This document shows positions 47,530 to 59,100 of a DNA stretch of 64,000 nt, piece after piece. The stretch is from Calamus simplicifolius. Its lineage: Eukaryota; Streptophyta; Magnoliopsida; Arecales; Arecaceae. Position 1 is the first letter of the stretch. The number at the start of each line of letters is the position of its first letter. The notes below the pieces were generated by a model. That model did not search any database. It had not been told where the DNA came from and worked only from the letters and a program-made list of their open reading frames with translations. The DNA is taken from the NCBI GenBank assembly GCA_900491605.1, contig UESW01000048.1:1-64000 (forward strand), written 5' to 3'. The position numbers and the translations under genes were made by a program.

Positions 47530-48132
47530 AAGTTCTTAGTCGAGATGATAACCTTGTTTTTAAGTTTCTGCTAGAAGTCTTTGTAATACATGATAGAGAC
47601 AGAGACCAATATGGCTCTCTTTAATTTCAGTGCATTGCTGAGCATAAGATTGCAATATCAAAATCTTGGCAGATAAGATAAATCCATTAAAAAAAAAAAC
47701 TTATTCATTGACTGTAATATTAAATAGTTATGAAAGTTTATTTAAATAAGTAATAAATGAGTGAAAATATTGGTCGATATGAATATATCACATCAACTGA
47801 TAACTTAAATTCCATTGGTTTATATCATGTTGAAGATGCCTGACACTATGCCAAGATCTCAATTGGAAAGATAATTTTATTTTTAGATTTTTTTTACAAA
47901 GCTCTCTGCAACATATGATGGATATGAAACTCTCCATCATTGCTGAGCATGAGATGGCAAATAGAAAACCTCAAAAGTAGAAATGAAAAGACCCTTAGGG
48001 GCAAGTTCCCTCCATGAGTTGGCTCATCTGTTCCCTATTCAGTTCTTCCTTGTTCATCAAGTGTAGAGTGAATAATAGATGGATGGACGGCTATGCATGC
48101 ATTATAAATTTGGCCAAAATAATCAATGGAGG

Positions 48133-48140
48133 GTATATTC
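48133..48140. promoter_or_regulatory. Possible P1BS (PHR-binding) site, distal
   Basis: GTATATTC fits GNATATNC, about 1 kb upstream of the ATG of the SPX-RING gene. A single octamer is expected by chance about once in 4 kb. Confidence 0.25.
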
Positions 48141-48953
48141 TATTTGTTCTTTAGTGTGGTACTGCAAATTCCTTGACCAAACATTTTGATCACTTTGAAC
48201 TCCACACATCTCCACTTCTAACACATTTATAAATACTTCTTATAAAAAGTAGATAATTACACTTAAAAAAGCAAGTAAGAAAAAAAATTGAAAAAATATC
48301 ATCATTTTCAATGCTTAGTAGTAAAAGGTTTTGACTTCTAAAAATAAAAAAGCATTCAAGAGCAAAATATAATGTGTGTATATCTACTACACACACCCAT
48401 TCATCCAAGATTTTTCTTGCTAAGAAGCAGCATTAAGAAGAAGAAGAAAAAATACCAATAACTTATTTTTTTATGGAGACCTGGAAAAATTAATAATAAA
48501 ATTGGCCCACACAAATTCACCTGCCAGCCAATCAAACAATAAGAGTCCTCATTTTCTCATTTTCTTTGTTATCTCTCCTCTCTCTTTTTATTGGAAGTTA
48601 AAATTATTTTTTTCACGCTTTCTTAACAACTAAGCAGAACCAGAGGAAAAAAGAAAAGACAAAGTAAAGCTTGCATCATATTTATCGCGTTATGATCAGA
48701 TAGAGTGAGGCCAAAAAAAGAGAGCTTTTTTAAGTGGCTGGTGGTCCTGTTCTCCGTTGGTTTCCTCTCGAGTTCTCAAATAAATAAATGGATATTCATC
48801 GTTAGAGGCGGTGTTCAGGGACCTCGGATTCATCTCCAGTCTCCCTTCCTCTTTCTTCCCCTGAGGACCATAGAATCGCCGTCAACCCCATGGAATCTTC
48901 TTGAAAAATTCGAACTTTGGAGCGAATCATCAGTTAAAAATACAGGATGAGGC

Positions 48954-48961
48954 GTATATTC
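48954..48961. promoter_or_regulatory. Possible P1BS (PHR-binding) site, proximal
   Basis: A second GTATATTC, 176 bp before the ATG. PHR factors bind GNATATNC in phosphate-starvation genes; relevance is inferred from the gene's likely role. Confidence 0.3.
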
Positions 48962-49136
48962 TCACATATATTTCGATTCTATGGAGCCGACGGTCTCAAC
49001 AAAGTTATCTTCCTCCTCTTCTCGAATTTAGCTTCAAATTTGTTATGAATTCTGCAGTTTGGTCAGATTTTTTTTTTTTATCCCTTTCTTTGTGGCTGTT
49101 TGGATTTGATCTTCTCTTGTGGGTGGAGGATTTGAG

Positions 49137-52100
49137 ATGAAGTTTACTAAGAAGTACGAGGAGTATATGAGGGGGAAGGAGGAGAATGGGCTGAAAAGAG
49201 TTGGTTTGAAGAAGTTTAAGAAGATACTGAAGAGGTGCCGAGGGGAATTCCGTTCTCAATACCAGCAGCAAAGGGAGCAGGGAAGAGAAGAGGAGAATGA
49301 GAAACCAGTTTGGTTTGGGGGCGAGAGTTCTTCGCTTCACCAATGCCCTGACCATTGCCCAGGTAAGCATGCGAGAATAGGATTCCATTCCACCTACTGA
49401 ACAATTTTTTATCTGTTTCTAGGTGAATGGATGAAGAAATTTTGCCTCCTTTTTTTTTTTTTTTGTTTCCGTTTTTTTCCTTTCCTTTTGGAGCTTCAAA
49501 AACCACCAGCTAAAAACTCTCTTCTTTATCTGTTTCTAGGTGCAAGGATTGTTAGCTTTGCTTCGAGTGCTCTTCTAGGCTTTGTTGTTTTTCCTCCTGG
49601 GATTAAAAAAGTTGTCTGTTTTCCTTTTTTTTTTCCTCTTCTTTTTTGGGATTATAAGTCTAAATTTTGGTGATTTGTGCTCTAAAATGTATATTGTAAT
49701 CTTACTATTAATTTCCCTAGTATGCTTGGTTTTTTTTATTCAGAAAGTTGCCATTTTTTTCTTATGTTTTCCTTTTCTATTCATCATTTAATCTTACTAT
49801 GGATTTCCAGGTTTTTTTATGCAGAAAGTTGCCTCCTTTTCTCTTATTGTTTCCTCTCCTAATCATATGCAAAAAAAGGTATTATGATAATCACATCTGC
49901 ATTACACTCTGTCCATTGCCCTTGCATGCAAGTGGGAATTAAACATGAAAGTTTGGAACCCATTTATCTCTTTTTAAGTTATTGGGATGGTTTATTGTGT
50001 TCTAGGTCTTCTTGTGAGCCTTAATGATAGAGAAAGTGGACTATTTTTCTTTTCCTTTCCTTTTTTTTTGAGATTTAGACTAATTTGAGAAAAGGATGGC
50101 TTAAATCGTTTGGACATATACAATCTATGTCTAGATATGCATTGGTAAAGAGATTGAAAATTATATAAAAGAAAGTAGGAAAAAAGACTTGATATTCTAC
50201 GTCTTACAGAAAATGAGCAGACATAGATTGTTGTAATGCAAGTCAAAAGTAGTAATTTAACGGTAAAATTTACCTTTTATACTGGCCATTATGCACTTTG
50301 CATTTGAGTCTTAAATTTCGAATAGCCACCTAAACACTTTCTTTTGTTTGTTTTGGGGGGGGTGGGTTGGGGGGGGGGGGATACTGTTTGGAATTCATTG
50401 CAATGGTTTTCTCTGTTCTGGATTTTTCTCATCTGTTTTCCTATTTTCCTTCGTTTCTGTTATTCTTCCCTCTTACCGGGATAATTCAAATATAGTAGTT
50501 TATGCAATAAACTTTAGATTTAAACCACTTTTTCTGTTGGGTTAGAAGAATCAAATAGAACCACTTATGTATGTTTGTAATTCAAGAAGGGTGAGAATCT
50601 TGATTCCAATTTTTATTTTTTGTAAACCTTTTCTTGGGTCATAAATCTGAAAATCTAGTGATCTGAGGTCCATGTTTATGGCCCAAGGTTTTAGTTCCAT
50701 CCATGATCATCATCAGATTCTCCTAGCATTCATGTCGATCCATATTGTCTTCATTTTGCTATATATTCTCTGCTTTGTCAAACTTTGTCCAACAGGAAGT
50801 ACATCTGAAGTCTTATTTTCTTCTTTTTTCAATTGGTTATGCTGTAAATACCCTTCTCATTTGGTTTGAAGAACAGAATAAAGCATCCTATATCTATATT
50901 TATATATGGCTCTTGTCGGTCTTCATCTTCTTTCTCTTTTTTTTACTGTTCTTTACATTCACACACACCATTGCTAAGACACACCGCACACTGCACGTAT
51001 GATGGTATGAGCACAGGATTTCTCTCTTTGTTTCTGCACTCCCAATAGCTCCACTTCTTTGATGTCTGGGGAATTGCCAGATACATGAGGATTATTCCAG
51101 AGCAGCTCTCTCAAGTTTCAAAATCATGAAATAAGAGGACTGCAGAGTATACATATAATTGAAAGACTGACACAGTGACAGTCCATGAACATTCCAAAAA
51201 TCAGTGATCTGCATATATTAATCCATAATAATCTTCATAATTTTCTTTGTTTTTCAAAAGAGTAGAAGAATGGGTGTTGTGTTAGGACATGCTAAACATG
51301 CAACACCAAAGCTACATATAGTAGAATGTCAATTGAATAGGACTGCAACCAATATATATAAAGACAAACTTAGGTGCAATAAATTAGGTATTTGCCATCT
51401 AGTTCCCCACTTAACAAGTGATACATGTACAATTATCCCACATAATAAGTGACACATATTTGCCATCATTTTTCTAATGGAGTACATTGCTTAATAAAGT
51501 GTAAAATTATACACATGTCACTTGTTAAGTGAGGAACTTAATGGCAAACACCTAACGATTAGCACCTAAGTTTCATCCTATGTACAATAACAGGGTTGGC
51601 ATGCCACCAGATCAGCATTGTACACATATATATGTGATCATTACATAACCATTTATGTATACTTTTTAAAAGAGTAAAAGATTGGGTGTTGGGAGAACAT
51701 GCTTAACATGTATATGCTGGAGTTCTGTAGAATGTAAGTTGAATATTTTGGCAATTTAATTTGAGTTATTCAAAAGTGTGCAAATTATAGAGAGATTAAG
51801 CTAATGAGTTATACAATGAAATAATGGGAGAGAGTAATAGAAATCGATTAAGAACTGCAACTTTGGTGTTAAATAATCAATTTGATTTATGCTTGGAAGA
51901 TCGACCATAGAAGCTATTTATTTATTAAGAAGATTCATGGAGAGATATAAAGAAAAGAAAAAAAGACCTTCATATGGTCTTTATTGATTTAGAGAAAGCA
52001 TATGATAGAGTACCTAGAGAAATAAAATGGTGGGTTTTAGAGAAAAAAAGAGTTACCAAAAGATACATAGAATTGATAAAAGATATATATAATAGAGCAA

Positions 52101-55100
52101 TAACTATTGTTAAAATAACAATAGGAGAAACTAGTGAGTTTTCAATTATTGTAGGTTTACATCAAGGATCTGCCTTAAGTCCGTATCTTTTTGTATTAGT
52201 TATGGATGAATTAACCAAACATATTCAAAATGATATCCCATAGTATATGTTATTTGCAGATGATATAATGTTGATTGATGAAACTAAATCTAGAGTAAAT
52301 GCTAAGCTAGAGATTTGGATAGAGGCTTTAGAATCTAAAGATTTTAAGATTAGTAGAACTAAAACTGAATACATGAAATGTAATTTTAGCGAGAGTAGAA
52401 ATACAAATAAAGAAACAGTGAAGATTACAAGCCAAGAGGTATCAATGAGTGTAAAATTTAGGTATTTGGGATTAATTATCTAGCAAGAAGGTAAACTAGG
52501 TGAAGATGTGAATCATAGAGTTAAAGCAGGATGGATTAAGTGAAGGAGTACTTTGGGAGTATTGTATGATCGGCGCATCTCATTAAAATTGAAAGAAAAA
52601 TTCTATAAAACTGCTATTAGGCCAGCTATGCTATATGGAATAGAGTGTTGGGCAATATTGAAACAACATGTAAATAATTAAGTGTAACAAAAATGCGTAT
52701 GTTAAGATGGATATGTGGTAAACTTTTAAAAGATAGATTTAGAAATAAATATATAAGAGAAATGATAGAAGTAGCCCCAATTGAAGATAAAATGAAAGAA
52801 AATCGATTACGGTGGTTTGGACATATACAACGTAGACCTTTAGATGTTCCAGTTAGAAAGAGTGATCTTTTAGCAATTTATGGTAAGGATAGAGGTAGAG
52901 GTAGACCTAAACTAACATGGCAGAAATAATTAAAAGATATAACTATTTGTAATTTAAATATCGATTTGGTCCTGAATAGAATAGAGTGAAGAAAGCAGAT
53001 TCATGTAGCCGACCCTCTGTAGTTGGGAAAACGCTTAGATGAGTTGAGTTGAGAAGAATATGGGTTGACTTATAAGTCATCAGATCAATCCATTTGAAAT
53101 TTCAAACCACTCTTTGTTTTAAGGTAGTAATTTTGATTTAAGAAGATGCAGATAAGGAGCAATGGAAAGGTGAAAGAGGATGATGAGTTTCATGCAAATG
53201 TCAATTCCAAGAGAACGGTTTAGTGGATTTGTCACTTGGTTAGTTGGTTGTGGTGGGGAGGTGAAGTTGCAGGCATGGAGAGATTATTGGTATGTGACGT
53301 GCTTGTTTTTAGCTGCAGGTGAAGGTTCAAGATTAGTTTCCAGTGTAAAGAGGGTGACAAATAGAGGCTGGCAATTAAATTCTATCCTAATTGTTCATAT
53401 TTACTGTAATGTTCTAAACCCATATGTTAGCCAAATTAACCTATACTCGAGTTTTTAAGGCCATATGGACTTGGTCCGCTAGCAAGTTAATTGAGCTAGT
53501 AATGCTCCAAACCCACTTATTGGCCCATTTAATCTACTATTGAGATTTGTGGCTGGTAAAATGCAAGGCATCAAAGAGTGATTAAAACACAAATAGATAA
53601 AAGAAGGCAACATCAAACAACCATGGGCAAGCACCATTGCAATGTTACCATATACCCGGAAAGCATATGGACAAACCCTGGATTGAGCTTGTCAGCTTCA
53701 TATGGCCCAAGGGGACAACTGTAGTCACAGAGATAGGAAAATGGATATACTGCAGGGGCGCTGAAAAAGACCTTTTTTTCTTCTTCGTTTTTTGAGGAAG
53801 TGCTGAATAAGATTTGATATGGTAATCTTTCCATAGAAAACTGTAGTGGGAAGGGAATCAGTTAAGTAATCTTCTGTCATGAAATCAGTTGGTCACATAT
53901 ACATTGATGGTATTGTTAGCCTCTTGTTGTACATTCCATGTATACCCAAATATAAGTCCACATTTTCTGGGGAAGAGTTTTGATGCAACAAAGAAGGTCA
54001 ATTCTTGTTTTTGGAAAAAAAAAATCATTGGATTTTCTTGCAAATTATGTGCTTTTTACCTGGGATGTCCTATATTGTGATCCAATTTTTCGTTTACTAG
54101 TCCATCTGATAGTCCTTGATTTCAAAGAATGCATCATATCAGAGTAAGAATCTTGAATTCTTCTTCTTATCTAGAGTTCTTTTTCTCTAATTCATTTAAC
54201 TTAATTCTATTATCTATATAAAATTTACTTTTGGTCAATAGATTGGTTCGTATATGACCTTATTTTTAGTGTTTTTGTTGACTTCATTTGATGATTCAAA
54301 TGTAGTATGCGATGGGACTTTCTTCCCCTCCCTTCTTGCGGAGATGTCAGAAGTTGTTGGATGTTTTAACCAACGAGCTCAGAAATTGCTTGAGTTGCAT
54401 TTAGCATCAGGCTTCCGGAAGTTTTTAATATGGCTTGGAAGCAAGGTAAGTAAAAATCATGAAGCACTGATACAAGAGGGCAAGGAACTTGTGACCTATG
54501 CTATCATTAACTCCATTGCCATGAGGAAAATTTTGAAGAAATATGATAAGGTATGCAACTTGACTCTAAGATCTTAGTTCTTTGGTAACATTTAATGGGT
54601 TCAATCTCATATGATTAACAATTTCAGTAGCGCGATGCAATAACATCTAACATCTGATAATGTGGAATTTTCTAGTACAGATCCATCACTCTAAGCAAGG
54701 CCAGACTTTTAGATCGAAAGCTCGAAGTATGCATATTGAGATCATTCAGTCTCCATGGCTGTGTGAGCTAATGGCATTTTACATTAACTTGAGAGAAAAT
54801 CAGACTGAAAAGAATGTGATGCCAGGGCTGTTTGGTGATTGCTCTCTCACATTTGAAAATGGCAAACCAATGCTTTCTTGTGGCCTTTTCGATTCAATGA
54901 ATCTTGACATTGATCTGACATGTTCCATTTGCTTGGTGAGTTTGCATTTCTTTTTTCTTTTTAAATTTTGTCTACAGGTTTTCAATTCTAGTTAAAATAA
55001 AAAAGGAGTTTCAATTCTAATAATTTCCTATCATCACTTTATGCTTCTTCCAACATTGCTCCAAACACAACTTAACTTTATTTAGAATTGCTGCTAAGCC

Positions 55101-56061
55101 CCTCAACTTACTTGTGGTTTTGTGTCCAAGTTTATGGTAATTGGCATCTAGGATATGGTTGCAAGCTCGTTTGCTTTTAATAACACTTCTTGGCCTAGAA
55201 TTCTAAGGGAGAAATAAAACTCGCTTGACTTGCTTCTAAATTTATTTTTAGGCTGCAAATATATCATATGTTTTGAAAATCAGTTCTTTTCTAATTGCTG
55301 TCTCAATTGGCATATTCTAGGAAACTGTGTTTGATCCTGTTCTCTTACATGTGGCCATATCTTCTGCTATATGTGTTGCTGCTCTGCTGCATCCGTCACT
55401 ACTGTCGACGGGCTAAAAGTGCAAATTCTAAAACAAAATGCCCATTGTGTCGGATGGTACCTCTCTCTCTCTCTCTACTCCTCTAAACCTCCTGTTATGT
55501 TTATCAAGTATCCATCCCATAGCGTTGTATGGTTGCTACAACAAAATCAAGGTTTTAGGTCTTGGCAAAACGTCTCGTGGGATGCTGGTACATATTGCTA
55601 TCCTAAGTGTCGAGATGCGACCGTCTTGCCATCATTCCAACGTTCCAATTGGGGCATTTTGAGATACTCCCTGTCCTAAGTAAAGATGGGACGACACAGT
55701 GGTGCATCTTATTTTATGAAGAAACTGAGACGGTCCCATCTCACAAGATTTAAAACCTTGAACAAAATCTTTTTTTTTTTTCTCTTTTGTGATGCATTGT
55801 AATCTTGACATGCCATTCCAGGAAGGAGTATATGAGGGTGTTGTGCACTTGGATGAGCTGAACATTTGTTAAGCCGTAGGTATGTTTCTATTTGGTTCAC
55901 TTTGCATTACATTGTCGTATCGAGCAGAACTGCTGCTCATATAGTCTTTTCACAGCTGCCCCAGCTACTGGGAGCAGAGGCTTCAAACTGAAAGAGCGGA
56001 GAGGATTCAGCAGGCCAAGGAGCATTGGGAGTACCAGTGCCGTGCATTCATGGGAGTCTGA
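49137..56061 (+). CDS. NLA: SPX-RING E3 ubiquitin ligase (NLA/BAH1-like), six exons, with frameshifts
   Basis: Exons: 49137-49362, 54306-54550, 54681-54935, 55321-55456, 55822-55879, 55956-56061, all with GT-AG introns. The ATG at 49137 gives [13 protein letters not shown], the canonical SPX start. The SPX domain spans about residues 1-165 ([36 protein letters not shown]). A RING finger follows ([18 protein letters not shown]) and the C-terminus is [14 protein letters not shown]. Length would be about 342 residues, as in NLA proteins. These ligases bind inositol polyphosphates through SPX and, with PHO2, drive turnover of PHT1 phosphate transporters (and a nitrate transporter) at the plasma membrane. 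As read, single bases are missing near 55344, 55416 and 55866, so the frame stops at 55414-55416 after 273 codons, before the RING is complete. Everything else is conserved, so either sequencing errors or a recent loss is possible. Confidence 0.88.
50355..50380 (+). other. G-run with quadruplex potential
   Basis: Eight G, T, three G, TT, then twelve G in an intron. Enough G-tracts are present to form a four-stranded structure in DNA or pre-mRNA. Confidence 0.6.
51366..51573. mobile_element. Foldback MITE with about 60-bp terminal inverted repeats
   Basis: The left end starts aaacttaggtgcaataaatt and the right end is its near reverse complement (gattagcacctaagttt). Complementarity continues inward through ggtatttgccat and cacttaacaagtga. 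Total 208 bp. No clear target duplication, so the superfamily is unassigned. Confidence 0.8.
51790..53055 (+). mobile_element. 5'-truncated RTE-type LINE (reverse transcriptase)
   Basis: Residues [16 protein letters not shown] from about 51970, [20 protein letters not shown] near 52155, [12 protein letters not shown] near 52247 and the C-terminal [11 protein letters not shown] near 52810 are diagnostic of the plant RTE clade. It ends near 53055 with gatgagttgagttgag, as such elements do. The N-terminal endonuclease is absent, and there are several in-frame stops and at least one frame change. It lies in sense orientation in intron 1 of the SPX-RING gene. Confidence 0.9.
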
Positions 56062-56148
56062 GTGCCAGTCCGCTCGACAGTTTTATTTCATGTTACTTCA
56101 GCTATTGTTCTTTAAGTTTGGACATGCCATTCTATGCTCTTTGTTGTG

Positions 56149-56154
56149 AATAAA
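56149..56154 (+). terminator. Polyadenylation signal of the SPX-RING gene
   Basis: AATAAA 88 nt after the stop codon at 56059-56061. Confidence 0.6.
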
Positions 56155-56169
56155 GATATTGCCATATTT

Positions 56170-59100
56170 AATTGCATTATTATCAGGTGGCATCCCATGA
56201 TCCCATTAGTGTTTTAAGTCTTTTCAGAGTTGCACGATATGCCAATCCTTCTGATTTACAGAAGTAGTAAATTGTGTGCTTGTAAATTCCAAATAGTTTC
56301 TCTGAGGTGGACATGGGAATAATCTCTCTTTATTGTGGTGTATTTTGGTTTGTTTCACTTTCATTTCAGGTTTGTATAAGATATCCTTTTGCCGAATCAT
56401 TTATAAACAACAAACTGGTGGTAATATTTTAAACAATCATTCTTTGTTGCCAATTAGCAGACTATCATGCTATAGAACTTGCCATAATCTATTACTGAAC
56501 ATCATTTACATTTGTTTGCAGATTTTGAATGATATTTTGCATTCAAAATCTGGCTTACTAGCTTGATAAGTTATCATCGAAAACTTTCTGCACTAAGTAC
56601 TTGTTTGATGTGTGCTACAGGTTCTATTGGTCCGCCCCAACAACTAATCTTTGATTAAAACCTCCCGAAAATAAATTGGAGCCTGAAATTTTGTCTGAAC
56701 TAAATTGTCCAGGACGGACACAAGTCTGGATCTTGGAAGATTTTAACAGATAAAGATCTTAGAAGTCCCAAATATAGATATATCCTAGTTCAAAATATAT
56801 TATAACAAGAGAAGAAATTAATAACAAAACTTTCTTTCAGTATATTTGATAGCAAGATGATTCCAAATCTTCCCTGCAGCCTCAATTGCAAATTTATCCT
56901 GAGAATGAAATCTCAAAAGAACTAGGAGAGGGAAATGACTAATAATATATTGATTGTATGATAGCCTCATAAGTGATCATTAAATTTGTTGATGGTTAAG
57001 ATCAAAGGCTGCTCGCAAAAGTTCTTCCGAGTAAATAGAAGCACGCAAGAGATATTCTGCAAAGTTGGTGCTATGGCATGAACTGAAAACATTCTAGTCC
57101 TTCTAAATTCGATGAAATAAATATTTTATTGTCCAAAGCTTTTATTTGATGCAAACTTCATCTTTCTTCTTCTGTAGAAAGATGGGAAACAACTGTAAAT
57201 ATTTCCTTGAAATTATGAAGTGTAGGTTATAAAAACATTCTTGAAGTGAGAGGTCAATGAGTTTCCAGATGATAAAGGTTTATTATGCCATTATCTAGGA
57301 TCATATTATGGTATAAGGATAAGAGCTAACAGGGATCTGCTACCTAATCAAGGTGGCCTTCTATTTATTAGAGAATGCTTTGATTGGACTCCCATAGCAT
57401 ATGATGGGCTCTCAATCTACATGCTTTCCACCAAAGAATAGCCTTTTTGTTGGAGTGGAAGTGTTCCGCAAGGAATCATAGGACCTAAGGCCACATCAAA
57501 AGAGATTGGCTAATGGCTTGAAATCAATATCTTAGATCCTGTCCATCTCTGCGGGTCCACTTGGAGATATCAAGAGGACCATTCTGGTTTAATAGAACGA
57601 CTCTTGTAACATAATGTGACAATATTGGCCATTATAAAATTATAATGGCCTTGGGGACCTCCCTTTATGTCATAGATTTGTATAATTGGAGTTAGATTAG
57701 TGGTAGCTATTCTATCATTATTATGCTATGATAGTTTTATAACCACAAATAATGGCTTTTATAACACACATTCTACTCCATTAAAATCTAGTCAAAATTC
57801 GGACTTGGCAGGTGATGAGTACATCATTTTTACCATTCCTCTTTTAATTCTTAAAATAGTTTGGCATTATTATAAAAGGACAATGATATTAGTTAAACCT
57901 TGCTTAGAGCAACTCCATTGTAATAGAATGTGTAAGGGGATGATATGATTCCATGAAGTCTTACAAAGGACGTCGGCTTGCCTTTATCAACAATGAACAA
58001 CTCTAACTATTTTTTCTTTTATATATTTAATGAACATTATTTTGTTCTATTTGATTAAATATTTTTAATTTATTAATAATCTGGTATTTTTGATAGAGGA
58101 ATTAATTGCGGGCATCCCAAATATATTATTTCAGCTTAATCATATATTCAAAAAGAAAAGCTATGAATTTATTAATTTCAAAAAATTAAAATATTATATT
58201 TGTTTAATACACTATGTGTATATTTTCTTATATAGATGGGTGAAAATGGTTTGATGAACTCTAACAATATGTGATGTTTTACTAAGTACGTCAATCAACC
58301 ATGCTTTTTATGCTCTAGTTGTAGAAAAGCATTGCATTATTATTTTTGGATATTTAGAGAAGCATATAAGTGATGAAAAAAATTAACATCATGAGCATCT
58401 GCTAATAATATTGAGCATAAATTTTTGGAGAAGTATCACGTGGTGAAGAATTCAAGGACATTATGTTATTCATAAGGAAATCTGAAAAACTTGGTTTCCT
58501 TTATAAAAGTATAACAGATATATTATCGAAAGCTAGTGAAAATGAGCAATTGTTGAATATCTCGAATAAAAAATAAAAATATTGGGATAAATATAGAATC
58601 CAAGACCAAATGTTGCTTTAGTCTCCTTCAATCATAAATGCATATATGGTTTATAGGATAAGAGCTTCTTAAGACCATAATTATTAATTTTGGTTGAAGC
58701 ACTGAAATATTACATAGTATAATAGTTACTGCAGAGATGAATTTTTCATCTTGATTATGTACAACCTAACTAGCCTCTACTAATTTTTTTTGATAGAACT
58801 ATCAAAATTTAACTTGAGCCAATCTTGTTGTAGGGAACGCCACAAAATAGGAGAAAATGATAATCCTATGGTGATAAGAGGAAGGAATCCTAAGTTGCTA
58901 GGAGATCTAGATGGATTAGATGCTTGAAAGAATTCTTAAGTTATAGCTTGGGCTTGAGCTTGGAACAAAATCTATAGGGAAGAATACTTTATGCTCAAAA
59001 AGTTATCCATTCCTACTTCTTCAAATAAACCTTAAAATATGAACTATTGTTGATTTATGCTAGACTTGGTAATCTGAAAACGAAGGGGCGCATAAAAAAT

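Larger units (their letters stand above)
47430..49136. other. Intergenic region and upstream region of the SPX-RING gene
   Basis: AT-rich, with an (AT)n run at 47495-47526. The last few hundred bases should contain the promoter and 5' leader; pyrimidine-rich DNA at about 48540-48600 and 48830-48870 would suit a plant core promoter or leader, but no TATA box is assigned. Two GTATATTC octamers are listed separately. Confidence 0.5.
49363..54305 (+). other. Intron 1 of the SPX-RING gene (4.9 kb)
   Basis: Phase-1 intron with GTAAGC donor and TGTAG acceptor; the join codes ...[16 protein letters not shown], as in NLA proteins. It holds a G-run at 50355-50380, a foldback MITE at 51366-51573 and an RTE LINE at about 51790-53055. 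Confidence 0.85.

Noticed and set aside
56983..57000. A stretch resembling part of a miR827 target (tttgttgatggt)
   Set aside because: Only the first part matches and the rest mismatches; it lies about 0.9 kb after the stop codon of the NLA-like gene, outside its likely transcript.
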